Assembly: GCF_006376675.1 (NCBI RefSeq)
Contig: NZ_VEWK01000013.1
Span: 91,776 to 155,775, forward strand
Direction: 5' to 3'
Length of the DNA: 64,000 nt
DNA from: Brucella pecoris
GTDB lineage: Bacteria > Pseudomonadota > Alphaproteobacteria > Rhizobiales > Rhizobiaceae
Notes under the pieces: model-generated
What the model was told of the DNA's origin: nothing
Databases searched by the model: none
What the model saw: only the letters and a program-made list of their open reading frames with translations
Part shown: in pieces, positions 40,679-49,549 of the stretch
Position numbering within the stretch: position 1 is the stretch's first letter
How the letters are laid out: every line of letters starts with the position of its first letter
Position numbers and translations under genes: made by a program

Positions 40679-41989
40679 ATGAAGCTGGCGATGATCGGAA
40701 CGGGCTATGTGGGGCTGGTTTCGGGTGTGTGTTTTGCTGAATTCGGCTTTCACGTCACCTGCGTCGACAAGAACCCGTCGATCATTGAGCGGCTGGAGGC
40801 CGGGAAAGTCACCATCTTCGAGCCGGGGCTCGATGAACTGATGACCCGCAATATTCGCGATGGCCGGCTGGAGTTCAGTACTGATCTTCCGGCAAGTGTC
40901 GCGGACGCCGACGTCATCTTCATCGCGGTCGGCACGCCATCCCGTCGCGGGGATGGCGAGGCGGACCTTCAATATATCGAAGCGGCTGCGGATGAAATCG
41001 CCGCAGCCATGAAGCCCGGCGCTGTGGTCGTCATCAAATCGACTGTCGTGGTAGGCACCAATGCGCGCATACGCGACCGCATCAAGGCTGCCAATCCGGG
41101 CGTCTCGTTCTCGATGGTGTCCAATCCGGAATTCCTGCGGGAAGGTTCGGCAATCGAGGATTTCATGCGACCCGACCGTGTGGTTGTCGGGGTGGAAGAC
41201 GAACGCGGGAGAACCGCGATGCAGCGCCTCTATCGTCCGCTTTACCTGCGTGAAACGCCAATGGTCGTCACGTCGCTGGAAAATGCGGAAATCATCAAAT
41301 ATGCGGCCAATGCCTTTCTGGCCATGAAGGTGACCTTCATCAACGAGGTGGCTGATCTTTGCGAGAAGACTGGCGGCAATGTGCAGGAGGTGGCTCGCGC
41401 AATCGGCATGGATAACCGTATCGGCTCGAAATTCCTGCATGCCGGTCCGGGCTTTGGTGGATCGTGCTTCCCGAAGGACACACGTGCTTTCGCTGCGACC
41501 GGCAAGAAATATGATGCGCCGCAATCGCTGATCGAGCAGGTCATTGCGGTCAATGAAGCGCGCAAGCAGACCATGGCCGAACGGATCGTGACCGCCGCCA
41601 AGGAAAACGGTGCGGATAAGGTGGCTGTTCTGGGCGTCGCCTTCAAACCGAACACCGATGATATTCGCGAGTCCCCCGCGCTCGACATTATCACGGCCAT
41701 TCAGAAGGCCGGGATCAAGGTTCAGGCGCATGACCCTGAGGCCATGGACGCTGCCAGGGCGGTGCTTCCTGATGTTGTCTGGTGCAATTCTGCTTATGAA
41801 GCGGCGACGGGTGCGGGCGTTGTTGCCCTGCTGACCGAATGGAACGCTTATCGTGCGCTTGATCTGAAACGGGTGGCCAATGTCATGGCCGGAAATGTGC
41901 TGATCGATCTGCGCAATGTCTACAAGGCAGAAGACATTGCGGGCACCGGGCTTGATTATCGTTCCGTCGGCCGGACACTTCCAATCTGA
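40679..41989 (+). CDS. ugd: UDP-glucose 6-dehydrogenase
   Basis: 436 residues. Oxidises UDP-glucose to UDP-glucuronate for capsule, exopolysaccharide or LPS precursors. N-terminal Rossmann motif GTGYVGLVSG (8-17), EFLREGSA, lysine in NAFLAMKVTFINE, catalytic Cys263 in GFGGSCFPKD, and C-terminal NTDDIRESPA. In rhizobia this gene is also called rkpK. Stand-alone with AAGGA ribosome site. Confidence 0.94.
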   Translation: MKLAMIGTGYVGLVSGVCFAEFGFHVTCVDKNPSIIERLEAGKVTIFEPGLDELMTRNIRDGRLEFSTDLPASVADADVIFIAVGTPSRRGDGEADLQYIEAAADEIAAAMKPGAVVVIKSTVVVGTNARIRDRIKAANPGVSFSMVSNPEFLREGSAIEDFMRPDRVVVGVEDERGRTAMQRLYRPLYLRETPMVVTSLENAEIIKYAANAFLAMKVTFINEVADLCEKTGGNVQEVARAIGMDNRIGSKFLHAGPGFGGSCFPKDTRAFAATGKKYDAPQSLIEQVIAVNEARKQTMAERIVTAAKENGADKVAVLGVAFKPNTDDIRESPALDIITAIQKAGIKVQAHDPEAMDAARAVLPDVVWCNSAYEAATGAGVVALLTEWNAYRALDLKRVANVMAGNVLIDLRNVYKAEDIAGTGLDYRSVGRTLPI

Positions 41990-42006
41990 GTGAAGCAGTG
42001 GGGGAG

Positions 42007-42336
42007 TTACTCCCCGGCTGTCAGCCGCTTTTTCTCGTTGGCGATGAGCCAGAGATTGCGAATATAGACGACGAGGCCAAGGCCTTGCCCGGCGATGAAG
42101 ACCGGGTCCTTGCGCTGGATCGCGTAGATCAACAGCAAGGCGCCGCCGAAGAGCGAGAAGAACCAGAAGGCGACCGGCATGACGCTGCGCTTCGCCTTTT
42201 CGGACGCGAGCCACTGCACGACAAAGCGCATGGTGAAGCAGGCTTGGGCGATGAATCCCAGCACGATCCAGCCGTCCCACTGCGCCACGAAGACCTCGTG
42301 CAACCACTGCGACAGGCTGTTGAAAATATCAGTCAT
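42007..42336 (-). CDS. Lipid-A-disaccharide synthase N-terminal-domain (LAB_N) protein
   Basis: 109 residues with three membrane helices. VAQWDGWIVLGFIAQACFTM RFVVQW and the IYAIQRKDPVFIAGQGLGLVVYIRNLWLI end are the LAB_N signature, small membrane proteins that occur with glycosyltransferases acting on lipid A or undecaprenyl-phosphate sugars. Its ATG overlaps the end of the glycosyltransferase gene by eight bases, so the two are translated as a pair. Confidence 0.88.
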   Translation of the reverse strand: MTDIFNSLSQWLHEVFVAQWDGWIVLGFIAQACFTMRFVVQWLASEKAKRSVMPVAFWFFSLFGGALLLIYAIQRKDPVFIAGQGLGLVVYIRNLWLIANEKKRLTAGE

Positions 42337-43060
42337 GGGTGATCTCTCTCACACGCGGAACGACCTTGCGGCGCTTCCGTAGCCACCAGACGCCATAAAG
42401 GTCGAGAATGCCGCGCATTCCACGGTCCAGAATGCCGTAATTGGATTTGCCGTGGCGGCGCTCGCGATCGATGACATCGACATGCACGACATCGAAGCCC
42501 TCGCGGATCGCCAAGGCAGGCAGATAGCGATGCCATCCATCAAAGAAAGGCAGTTGTCGGAACAAGTCAGTGTGCAGCGCTTTCAGGCCACAGCCGGAAT
42601 CGCGGGTCTTGTCCTTGAGGATCGCGCCGCGCAGATTATTGGCAAAGCGTGACGAAAGCTGCTTGAGTTTTGTATCCGTACGCTTGAGGCGCTGTCCGGC
42701 AGCAATGCCGTAATCAGGCCCGGCCTTTAACAGCGCATCTGCCAGAACGGGGAGATAGGCGGGGTTGTTCTGTCCGTCGCCGTCCATGGTCACGACGATC
42801 TTGCCGCGCGCTGCGAAAACACCGGAACGCACCGCGGCGCTCTGGCCTGACGACCGGTCATGGCGTAGGTGGCGGAGTGGCTTGCCAGCATGGATGCGGC
42901 TCGCGAGTACATCGCTGGTCGAGTCCGTCGAACCGTCGTCGACGACGATGACTTCGTATGCGCGGCCCTGCATGGCGGCATCGACTTCATCCAGCAGGAA
43001 TGCGAGATTGTCGGCTTCGTTGCGGCAGGGGATAACCACAGAAATCGTCGGTGTGTCCAA
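42329..43060 (-). CDS. Family 2 glycosyltransferase (ArnC/dolichol-phosphate-mannose-synthase type)
   Basis: 243 residues. GT-A fold: ISVVIPCRNEADNL, VVDDGSTDST (nucleotide-binding Asp), TMDGDGQNNP (DxD), SGCGLKALHTDLF and RHGKSNYGILDR. No C-terminal membrane helices, unlike ArnC, but the partner LAB_N protein is a membrane protein. Likely transfers a sugar to a polyprenyl phosphate for envelope modification. Confidence 0.88.
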   Translation of the reverse strand: MDTPTISVVIPCRNEADNLAFLLDEVDAAMQGRAYEVIVVDDGSTDSTSDVLASRIHAGKPLRHLRHDRSSGQSAAVRSGVFAARGKIVVTMDGDGQNNPAYLPVLADALLKAGPDYGIAAGQRLKRTDTKLKQLSSRFANNLRGAILKDKTRDSGCGLKALHTDLFRQLPFFDGWHRYLPALAIREGFDVVHVDVIDRERRHGKSNYGILDRGMRGILDLYGVWWLRKRRKVVPRVREITHD

Positions 43061-43237
43061 GCGGAGTGTTCCTTTATTCCTCGCGCTATCTGCTTAAGCT
43101 CGGCTTTCCTGCCCGGAAACCCGATAACGCGCAAGGCGCGCTCCATAGCATTGATTGGATGGCAAAGCCAAGACGGTTCAAGTAAACGTGAGTTCTGGCC
43201 CGGATAATAGCTCGATTGATCGGTTGACTGCCGTTTT

Positions 43238-44182
43238 TTAGCCGGACATCGCCGGATACGGAAGAGCTTCCGCCAGCCAATCCAGAAAATTCTGTGTCAC
43301 CTGATCCCGGTTGATCTCGTTGAGGCTCTCGTGGCGGGTGCCGGGCAGGATCGTGCATTGGACACGCTCGAAGCCCATTTTCCGCATTCTCCCCGCCAGT
43401 CTCAGCACTGCGGCACCGTTCGCCGTTGCCGGGTCTTCGGCACCGCCAACAAGACTGAACGGCATGTTTCGTGGGACTTTCGAGAAGTTCCGGTCATCAG
43501 TGCCACGGCGGATCATGCGGAAAATATCGATCCACAATGCCACGCTGGCGTCGAAGCCGCACAGTGGATCGGCGACGTAAGCATCGACCTCGGCCGGGTC
43601 GTGCGAGAGCCAGTCGAACAACGTGCGGTGGCCTTGTATGGACCGACCCCAGGCGCGGAAGGTCATTTTCGGCAGAATTGTGCTGGGGACATCCGAACCT
43701 TTCAGCATGCGCTCCATATAAAGAAGTGCCATTGCTGCAGCACTTTCTACTCCCCCATCGAAATTCGCATTCCAGATTGCCGCCGCATCGACCGTATCGG
43801 CGTAGTCCAGAACATAGTTCAGCGCGATCAATCCACCCATGGAATGACCGAAAAGAACGACCGGCAAGCCCGGATGGTTCTCGTGAATATGGCGGTTGAG
43901 TGTCCGTACATCCTCGATAGCCATAACATGGCCCAGCTTTTGTGCGAACATTCCCTTCGGTGCATGAGGCCCGATGTTGTTCCCGTGTCCCCGGTGGTCG
44001 TGGATATAGACGTGGTAGCCCGCCGCGACCAATGCCGAGGCAAAGCGTTCGTAACGTGCGGAATGTTCGGCGAGGCCGTGGCATATCTGGACGACAGCTC
44101 GCGGACTGTTGGCGCAGACGACGCGGAACGGGAGTTCTGATTTGTCTGAAGCCGGTAGATGATGAATGGTTTTGAATGTCAT
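43238..44182 (-). CDS. Alpha/beta hydrolase, monoacylglycerol lipase/lysophospholipase type
   Basis: 314 residues from ATG 44182 (MTFKTIHHLPASDKSELPFR). Oxyanion segment QICHGLAEHSARYERFA, nucleophile elbow FGHSMGG, late Asp near GGAEDPAT and His in PGTRHESLNE. HGxxEHSxRY is typical of the PldB/MGL group, which releases fatty acids from monoacylglycerols or lysophospholipids. Cytosolic, no signal peptide. Confidence 0.87.
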   Translation of the reverse strand: MTFKTIHHLPASDKSELPFRVVCANSPRAVVQICHGLAEHSARYERFASALVAAGYHVYIHDHRGHGNNIGPHAPKGMFAQKLGHVMAIEDVRTLNRHIHENHPGLPVVLFGHSMGGLIALNYVLDYADTVDAAAIWNANFDGGVESAAAMALLYMERMLKGSDVPSTILPKMTFRAWGRSIQGHRTLFDWLSHDPAEVDAYVADPLCGFDASVALWIDIFRMIRRGTDDRNFSKVPRNMPFSLVGGAEDPATANGAAVLRLAGRMRKMGFERVQCTILPGTRHESLNEINRDQVTQNFLDWLAEALPYPAMSG

Positions 44183-44209
44183 TTCGTCATCTGATTTTAT
44201 GCCGTGCAA

Positions 44210-44657
44210 ATAGTCAATCTCCCGCGATGTGGCGTCGTTAAAACAGGCATTGGAGCTCGGGCTGAATGAAATTTAGGCAATTGCGTTTTTTGTGCAGATT
44301 CTGCTTGAAAAGCGTAAAAGCTTAAGCAAATCTAGCTTTGAAAACGGGGGTTTCGAAGGGCAATCAGGGGCGTCTAGACAAAGATTCCACGTCATAACTT
44401 GCAGGCCGTCCGATGAAAGGGAGGAAACTTTCGCGGACGGTGGCCAGAGGGGAAACCGGGTGACGGAAATATCCGCGCCCGGTTTCATTATTTATGGTTC
44501 TCATCAAACGTTGATTGGCTGTTGCCACTGCTTCTGTTTCGCGGGTTGCCGTTTGCTTCCGGGGCATAATTAGCCTACATACGCGTCAACAATTTCCGCG
44601 CGGCTCGGTAAGCATTGGACCGATCGCGCTTCTCAACCTGCGGAGACGACGCGCTTT
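44210..44657. promoter_or_regulatory. Non-coding region upstream of ettA
   Basis: Nearly 450 bp between the divergent lipase and ettA genes. Frames on both strands are short and lack recognisable content. It holds the promoters; no clear operator seen. Confidence 0.4.
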
Positions 44658-46307
44658 ATGGCACGCCAATTCATCTATCATATGTCCGGGCTGAATAAGG
44701 CCTACGGCGCTAAGAAGGTTATCGAAAACCTTCATCTGTCATTCTATCCAGATGCAAAGATCGGTATTCTCGGTCCAAACGGCGCCGGTAAATCAACGAT
44801 CCTCAAGATCATGGCTGGAATGGACAAGGATTTCACCGGCGAAGCTTGGCTCGCGGACGGTGCTACTTGCGGTTACCTGGCGCAGGAACCGCATCTCGAT
44901 CCAGAAAAGTCTGTGCTCGGCAACGTGATGGAAGGTGTGGCTGCGAAGACCGCCATTCTCGACCGTTACAACGAGCTGATGATGAACTATTCTGATGAAA
45001 CCGCAGACGAAGGTGCGACGCTTCAGGATCTCATCGACAGTCAGAATCTCTGGGATCTGGAAAGCCAGGTTGAAATGGCGATGGAAGCTCTGCGCTGCCC
45101 GCCAGCGGATGCCGATGTCACCAAACTTTCGGGTGGTGAGCGTCGTCGCGTTGCACTTTGCAAGCTGCTGCTGTCGAAGCCCGACCTGCTGTTGCTTGAC
45201 GAACCGACCAACCATCTTGATGCAGAAACCACTGCATGGCTGGAAAAGCACCTGCGTGAATATGAAGGCGCTGTCCTCCTCATCACGCATGATCGCTACT
45301 TCCTCGACAATGTAACAGGCTGGATTCTCGAACTCGATCGCGGTCGCGGCATTCCTTACGAAGGCAACTATTCTGCCTATCTGGAAGCCAAGTCCAAGCG
45401 CATGATTCAGGAAGGCCGTGAAGACGATTCACGCCAGAAGGCGCTGGAGCGTGAGCGCCAGTGGATTGCCGCAAGCCCGAAAGCGCGTCAGTCGAAATCG
45501 AAGGCACGTATCAAGGCTTATGACCAGTTGGTCGAAGCTGCCAACAATCAGCGTCCCGGCGATGCCCAGATTCTGATCCCGGCAGGCGAACGTCTCGGTC
45601 AGGTGGTTATTGAAGCTGAAGGTCTGACCAAGTCGTTTGGCGACCGTATGCTGATCGAAGACCTGACATTCAAGCTGCCTCCAGGTGGCATTGTTGGTGT
45701 TATCGGTCCAAACGGTGCCGGTAAGTCGACGCTGTTCAAGATGATTACCGGTCAGGAAAAGCCGGATTCCGGTTCGATCCGCATCGGTGATACTGTGCAT
45801 CTTGGTTATGTCGATCAGAGCCGCGACCACCTCGATCCGAACAAGAATGTCTGGGAAGAAATTTCCGGCGGCAACGACATCATCAAGCTCGGCAAGTTTG
45901 AAATGAACTCCCGCGCTTATTGCGGTGCGTTCAACTTCAAGGGCGGCGATCAGCAGGCCAAGGTTGGCAATCTGTCCGGTGGTCAGCGCAACCGCGTGCA
46001 TCTCGCCAAGATGTTGCAGGCTGGCGGCAACGTTCTGCTGCTCGACGAACCGACCAACGATCTTGATACAGAAACGCTGGCAGCGCTCGAAGATGCGCTT
46101 GAAAAGTATGCTGGCTGCGCTGTTATCATCTCCCATGATCGTATGTTCCTCGACCGTCTCGCGACGCATATCCTCGCCTTCGAGGGCGATAGCCATGTTG
46201 AATGGTTCGAAGGCAACTTCGAAGATTATGAGGCTGACAAGGTTCGTCGTCTCGGACCGGAGAGTGTCAACCCGAAGCGGGTGACGTATAAGCCGCTTAC
46301 CCGATAA
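44658..46307 (+). CDS. ettA: Energy-dependent translational throttle protein EttA (ABC-F)
   Basis: 549 residues, two ABC domains without membrane parts. Walker A GPNGAGKST occurs twice, signature LSGGERRRV and LSGGQRNRV, Walker B LLLLDEPTNHLD and VLLLDEPTNDLD; between them the arm and linker (about 240-300) with RERQWIAASPKARQSKSKAR. EttA binds the ribosomal E site and gates translation elongation according to ATP/ADP. Length and linker are those of EttA rather than Uup or YheS. Confidence 0.95.
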   Translation: MARQFIYHMSGLNKAYGAKKVIENLHLSFYPDAKIGILGPNGAGKSTILKIMAGMDKDFTGEAWLADGATCGYLAQEPHLDPEKSVLGNVMEGVAAKTAILDRYNELMMNYSDETADEGATLQDLIDSQNLWDLESQVEMAMEALRCPPADADVTKLSGGERRRVALCKLLLSKPDLLLLDEPTNHLDAETTAWLEKHLREYEGAVLLITHDRYFLDNVTGWILELDRGRGIPYEGNYSAYLEAKSKRMIQEGREDDSRQKALERERQWIAASPKARQSKSKARIKAYDQLVEAANNQRPGDAQILIPAGERLGQVVIEAEGLTKSFGDRMLIEDLTFKLPPGGIVGVIGPNGAGKSTLFKMITGQEKPDSGSIRIGDTVHLGYVDQSRDHLDPNKNVWEEISGGNDIIKLGKFEMNSRAYCGAFNFKGGDQQAKVGNLSGGQRNRVHLAKMLQAGGNVLLLDEPTNDLDTETLAALEDALEKYAGCAVIISHDRMFLDRLATHILAFEGDSHVEWFEGNFEDYEADKVRRLGPESVNPKRVTYKPLTR

Positions 46308-46315
46308 TGACTTCC

Positions 46316-46347
46316 AAGGCCGGTGCATCGCACCGGCCTTTTTATTT
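46316..46347 (+). terminator. Intrinsic terminator of ettA
   Basis: AAGGCCGGTGC-ATC-GCACCGGCCTT followed by TTTATTT. Confidence 0.88.
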
Positions 46348-46379
46348 CAGGCCCTTTTCACGTGATGAAAGGAAAGACG

Positions 46380-47147
46380 ATGAAAGACTGGTCCGCAAAA
46401 CAGTATCTGAAGTTTGAAGATGAACGCAGCCGCCCGGCGCGCGATCTTCTGGCGCAGATACCCCTGTCAGTGCCGCGCAAGGTGGTGGACATCGGCTGTG
46501 GACCCGGCAATTCGACCGAGCTTCTTGTGGAGCGCTGGCCGGATGCGCAGATTTCGGGCTTCGATACGTCGCCAGACATGATCGACAAGGCGAAGACCCG
46601 TCTGCCGGATGTGGAGTTCTTCATCAGTGATGCCGCCAGTTTCGAGCCGGATGCCGAAACGGATGTGCTGTTTTCCAACGCGGTTTTCCAATGGTTGCCG
46701 GACCATATCGAGCAATTGCAGCGGCTGTTGTCGCTGCTGCGACCGGGCGCGTTTCTGGCGATCCAGATGCCCGACAATATGGGCGAACAAACCCATGTCG
46801 GGATGCGCGATGTTGCGAAGACCGCGCCTTTTGCTGTGAAGATCGGCACCAAGGGCAGGGCGGCTTTGCCGCCGGTCGCGACATACTACAATGCTTTCGC
46901 AGGCGATGCGGCGCGGATCGACATCTGGCATACGATCTACAATCATCCGCTCGCTGGCGTGGATGCCATCGTGGAATGGGTAAAGGGGACCGGATTGCGA
47001 CCGTTTCTCGATCCGCTCGATGAACAGGAGCAGGCGGATTATCTAAAGGCTTACAAGGCGAGGATAGCTGACCATTATCCCACGACCGCCGACGGGAAAG
47101 TTCTGCTGCGGTTCCCGCGTATTTTTCTGGTTGTTCAGAAGAAATAG
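46380..47147 (+). CDS. tam: Trans-aconitate 2-methyltransferase
   Basis: 255 residues from ATG 46380 (MKDWSAKQYLKFEDERSRPA), preceded by GGAAAGAC; the in-frame start at 46323 lies in the ettA terminator. SAM-binding VVDIGCGPGNSTELL, acidic loop GFDTSPDMI and SNAVFQWLPDH. W(S/D)xxxYLxFExERxRPxxDLL at the N-terminus is the Tam signature. It methylates trans-aconitate, a harmful by-product of the TCA cycle. Confidence 0.9.
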   Translation: MKDWSAKQYLKFEDERSRPARDLLAQIPLSVPRKVVDIGCGPGNSTELLVERWPDAQISGFDTSPDMIDKAKTRLPDVEFFISDAASFEPDAETDVLFSNAVFQWLPDHIEQLQRLLSLLRPGAFLAIQMPDNMGEQTHVGMRDVAKTAPFAVKIGTKGRAALPPVATYYNAFAGDAARIDIWHTIYNHPLAGVDAIVEWVKGTGLRPFLDPLDEQEQADYLKAYKARIADHYPTTADGKVLLRFPRIFLVVQKK

Positions 47148-47700
47148 CCGCCCGACAGACAACTCTACACGGGGAATTGATCGATTGCCTGTGTAGAGAG
47201 AATTGATTATTATATAATTATTTCAATGCATTATGTTTCCGCATCATTGCGCGGTAATGTCAATCATGTCTTTTAGCAACTTCTTATATTGGAATAGATT
47301 GCATGCAAACGATTTTGTTCCTATGGTCTGGCCGCATCCTGAAACCGCTCTAGATATGGAGCCGTCATGATCGCAACGCCGCGATGCGCGTCATCCTCGC
47401 TGCGATTTTGTTCAGGAGGCCGGTTTCGATGCTCTTGCTCCGTTTTTATTTTTTGATGGAAATGAACACCGAGGCCGCCGGCTCAAGGACTGTTTGAGGC
47501 GTCATTGCTCCTTCGCAAATGGGCTGAAACAGCACGATTTTGACCGGGAGGACATTTCAAATGCGAGGCTGCTTTCCGATTGAAATGCGGTTCGCACTTT
47601 ATGTTTGTGAAGTGAAACAATCGTCGATTTCTGTAATCCCCGCATGAGATCGGCGGCTTGCAGGCTGTTTCAGAACCGCCTGTTATCGGGAGTTTTCAGA
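47148..47700. promoter_or_regulatory. Non-coding region upstream of the MHS transporter
   Basis: About 550 bp. CTCTACAC (47163) and GTGTAGAG (47191) form an 8-bp hairpin that may end the tam transcript. The rest is AT-rich to 47350, then mixed; no credible gene on either strand. It must carry the promoter of the transporter gene. Confidence 0.4.
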
Positions 47701-49038
47701 ATGAACAATGCAGAAATGCATGTGGACGCCAATGGCGAGGTCGAAGTGGCACATGATGCCCATGATACGCGCCGTCGCGTCTTTGCCATCGTGGCCAGCG
47801 CATCCGGCAATTTGGTGGAATGGTACGATTTTTACGTCTATTCCTTCGGCGCGCTTTATTTCGCATCGCAGTTTTTTCCTGCGGAAGACCAGACCAGCCA
47901 GTTGCTGAATGCGGCTGCGATTTTCGCAGCAGGTTTCCTGATGCGCCCAATCGGTGGCTGGCTCTTCGGCCGTATTGCCGACAAGCTCGGTCGCCGCAAA
48001 TCCATGCTGATTTCGGTTACGATGATGTGCCTTGGCTCTTTCGCTATCGCCATTTTGCCGACTTATCAGAGCATCGGTATTCTGGCGCCGTTCCTGCTGC
48101 TGATCGTGCGTTTGCTGCAGGGCCTTTCGGTCGGCGGCGAATATGGCACGACCGCTACCTATATGAGCGAAGTGGCGCTGGCTGGACGCCGTGGTTTCTT
48201 CTCCTCGTTCCAGTATGTCACGCTGATCGGCGGGCAGTTGCTTGCTGTTCTGGTGATCGTGGTGCTGCAGTTCTTCCTGACGTCGGACGAGCTTCATGCC
48301 TGGGGCTGGCGCATACCGTTTGCCATTGGCGGCGTTGCGGCCATCGTCGCTCTTTTCCTGCGGCGGACCCTTCATGAGACCTCGACGGAAGAAACCCGCA
48401 ACAACAAGGCGGCAGGCAGCTTTGCCAATATCTGGAAGAACCACCGCAAGGCTTTCCTGGTCGTCGTCGGCTTCACGGCTGGCGGTTCGCTCGCCTTCTA
48501 TACCTTCACCACCTATATGCAAAAATATCTGGTCAACACTGCTGGTATGAGCAAGGAAACGGCCAGCGAAACCATGACCTTCGTGCTGTTGGCCTACATG
48601 CTGATGCAGCCGCTTTTCGGCGCGTTGTCCGACAGGATAGGGCGTAAGACGATGATGATTGGCTTTGGCGGTATTTCGATCCTGACGACGATCCCGCTCA
48701 TGACGCTGATCGGTTCGGTGCAGAGCTCGACCATGGCGTTCATCTATATCGTGATCGCTCTGGCGGTTGTCAGCATGTACACCTCGATCAGCGGCATCGT
48801 GAAGGCGGAATTGTTCCCGGCGGAAGTGCGGGCGCTGGGTGTCGGATTTTCTTACGCCATTGCCAATGCGATCTTCGGGGGCACCGCAGAATATGTTGCG
48901 CTGTGGTTCAAACAGCAGGGCATGGAAAGCGGCTTCTTTTGGTACGTGACCATCATGATGGTCATCGTGTTTGCAGTCAGCATCTTTATGCCGAACCCGC
49001 GCGAGCACGGCTATCTGCAGGGGCACGGTACCGAATAA
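47701..49038 (+). CDS. MHS-family MFS transporter (KgtP/ShiA type)
   Basis: 445 residues from ATG 47701 (MNNAEMHVDANGEVEVAHDA); the upstream start at 47644 adds 19 residues of low fit. Twelve membrane helices. GNLVEWYDFYVYSF in helix 1 and GRIADKLGRRKSM in the first loop identify the metabolite:H+ symporter family; second half ALSDRIGRKTMM. Closest in style to alpha-ketoglutarate permease KgtP, but the substrate cannot be read from sequence. Proton symport of a dicarboxylate is likely. Confidence 0.85.
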   Translation: MNNAEMHVDANGEVEVAHDAHDTRRRVFAIVASASGNLVEWYDFYVYSFGALYFASQFFPAEDQTSQLLNAAAIFAAGFLMRPIGGWLFGRIADKLGRRKSMLISVTMMCLGSFAIAILPTYQSIGILAPFLLLIVRLLQGLSVGGEYGTTATYMSEVALAGRRGFFSSFQYVTLIGGQLLAVLVIVVLQFFLTSDELHAWGWRIPFAIGGVAAIVALFLRRTLHETSTEETRNNKAAGSFANIWKNHRKAFLVVVGFTAGGSLAFYTFTTYMQKYLVNTAGMSKETASETMTFVLLAYMLMQPLFGALSDRIGRKTMMIGFGGISILTTIPLMTLIGSVQSSTMAFIYIVIALAVVSMYTSISGIVKAELFPAEVRALGVGFSYAIANAIFGGTAEYVALWFKQQGMESGFFWYVTIMMVIVFAVSIFMPNPREHGYLQGHGTE

Positions 49039-49057
49039 TCACACCACGTTCATCTGT

Positions 49058-49088
49058 AAAAACGCCGCCTCCGGGCGGCGTTTTTATA
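49058..49088. terminator. Bidirectional intrinsic terminator
   Basis: AACGCCGCC-TCCGG-GGCGGCGTT type stem with TTTTTAT on the plus side and TTTTTAC on the minus side; serves the transporter and the convergent DUF2293 gene. Confidence 0.85.
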
Positions 49089-49407
49089 TATTCACCGCTT
49101 CATCGTCTTCCGGCGACAGAAGCCGCGTCGCACGCCATTCGGTCAGCTTGGCATTGATTGCGTCGAGCACGAAGAAGCGCGCTGAATCCCTGTCATATCC
49201 ATCATCACGCAGCGCATCGTAATCGGTATGCGTGTGACGCACATGCGCGACTGTCGCCAGCCAGACAGCAGTGGATGGTGGCAGCATCTTCATATGAGGG
49301 CTGAGCGCTGCCGCGCGGATAGGCTCGGAATCCGAATAGGGTATCGCCGGAAGCAGAAGCGTCAGCGATTTGGCGATTGCTTTCTGACGCATTGTGCCTG
49401 CACGCAT
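49084..49407 (-). CDS. DUF2293 family protein
   Basis: 107 residues. LPPSTAVWLATVAHVRHTHT DYDALRDDGYDRDSARFFVL is the DUF2293 core and the motif is complete. Conserved cytosolic protein of rhizobia without known function. ATG 49392 is an alternative start. Confidence 0.82.
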   Translation of the reverse strand: MRAGTMRQKAIAKSLTLLLPAIPYSDSEPIRAAALSPHMKMLPPSTAVWLATVAHVRHTHTDYDALRDDGYDRDSARFFVLDAINAKLTEWRATRLLSPEDDEAVNI

Positions 49408-49492
49408 GGCTCATCCTTACAGTCAGTTGTTTGTGCGAATCCTTTGCTTGGCCATTCTGTCACGAAAATCGCTTGCACAGGAACTGCTTTCC

Positions 49493-49512
49493 ATATAAAC
49501 ATATCTTTATAT
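49493..49512. promoter_or_regulatory. Palindromic operator candidate upstream of the sahR-like gene
   Basis: ATATAAA-CATATC-TTTATAT, a perfect 7-6-7 inverted repeat 38 bp before the ATG. SahR-type regulators bind AT-rich palindromes and usually control their own operon; agreement with the published alphaproteobacterial motif was not checked. Confidence 0.6.
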
Positions 49513-49549
49513 CTTTTACGGACATCCATGGTGGGCCGTGAATGAGAAA

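Noticed and set aside
40511..42307. Minus-strand frame of 598 codons opposite ugd
   Set aside because: No protein-like motif; the opposite strand carries a complete UDP-glucose dehydrogenase with all catalytic residues.
47683..49026. Minus-strand frame of 447 codons opposite the MHS transporter
   Set aside because: His- and Arg-rich, no family features; shadow of the transporter gene.
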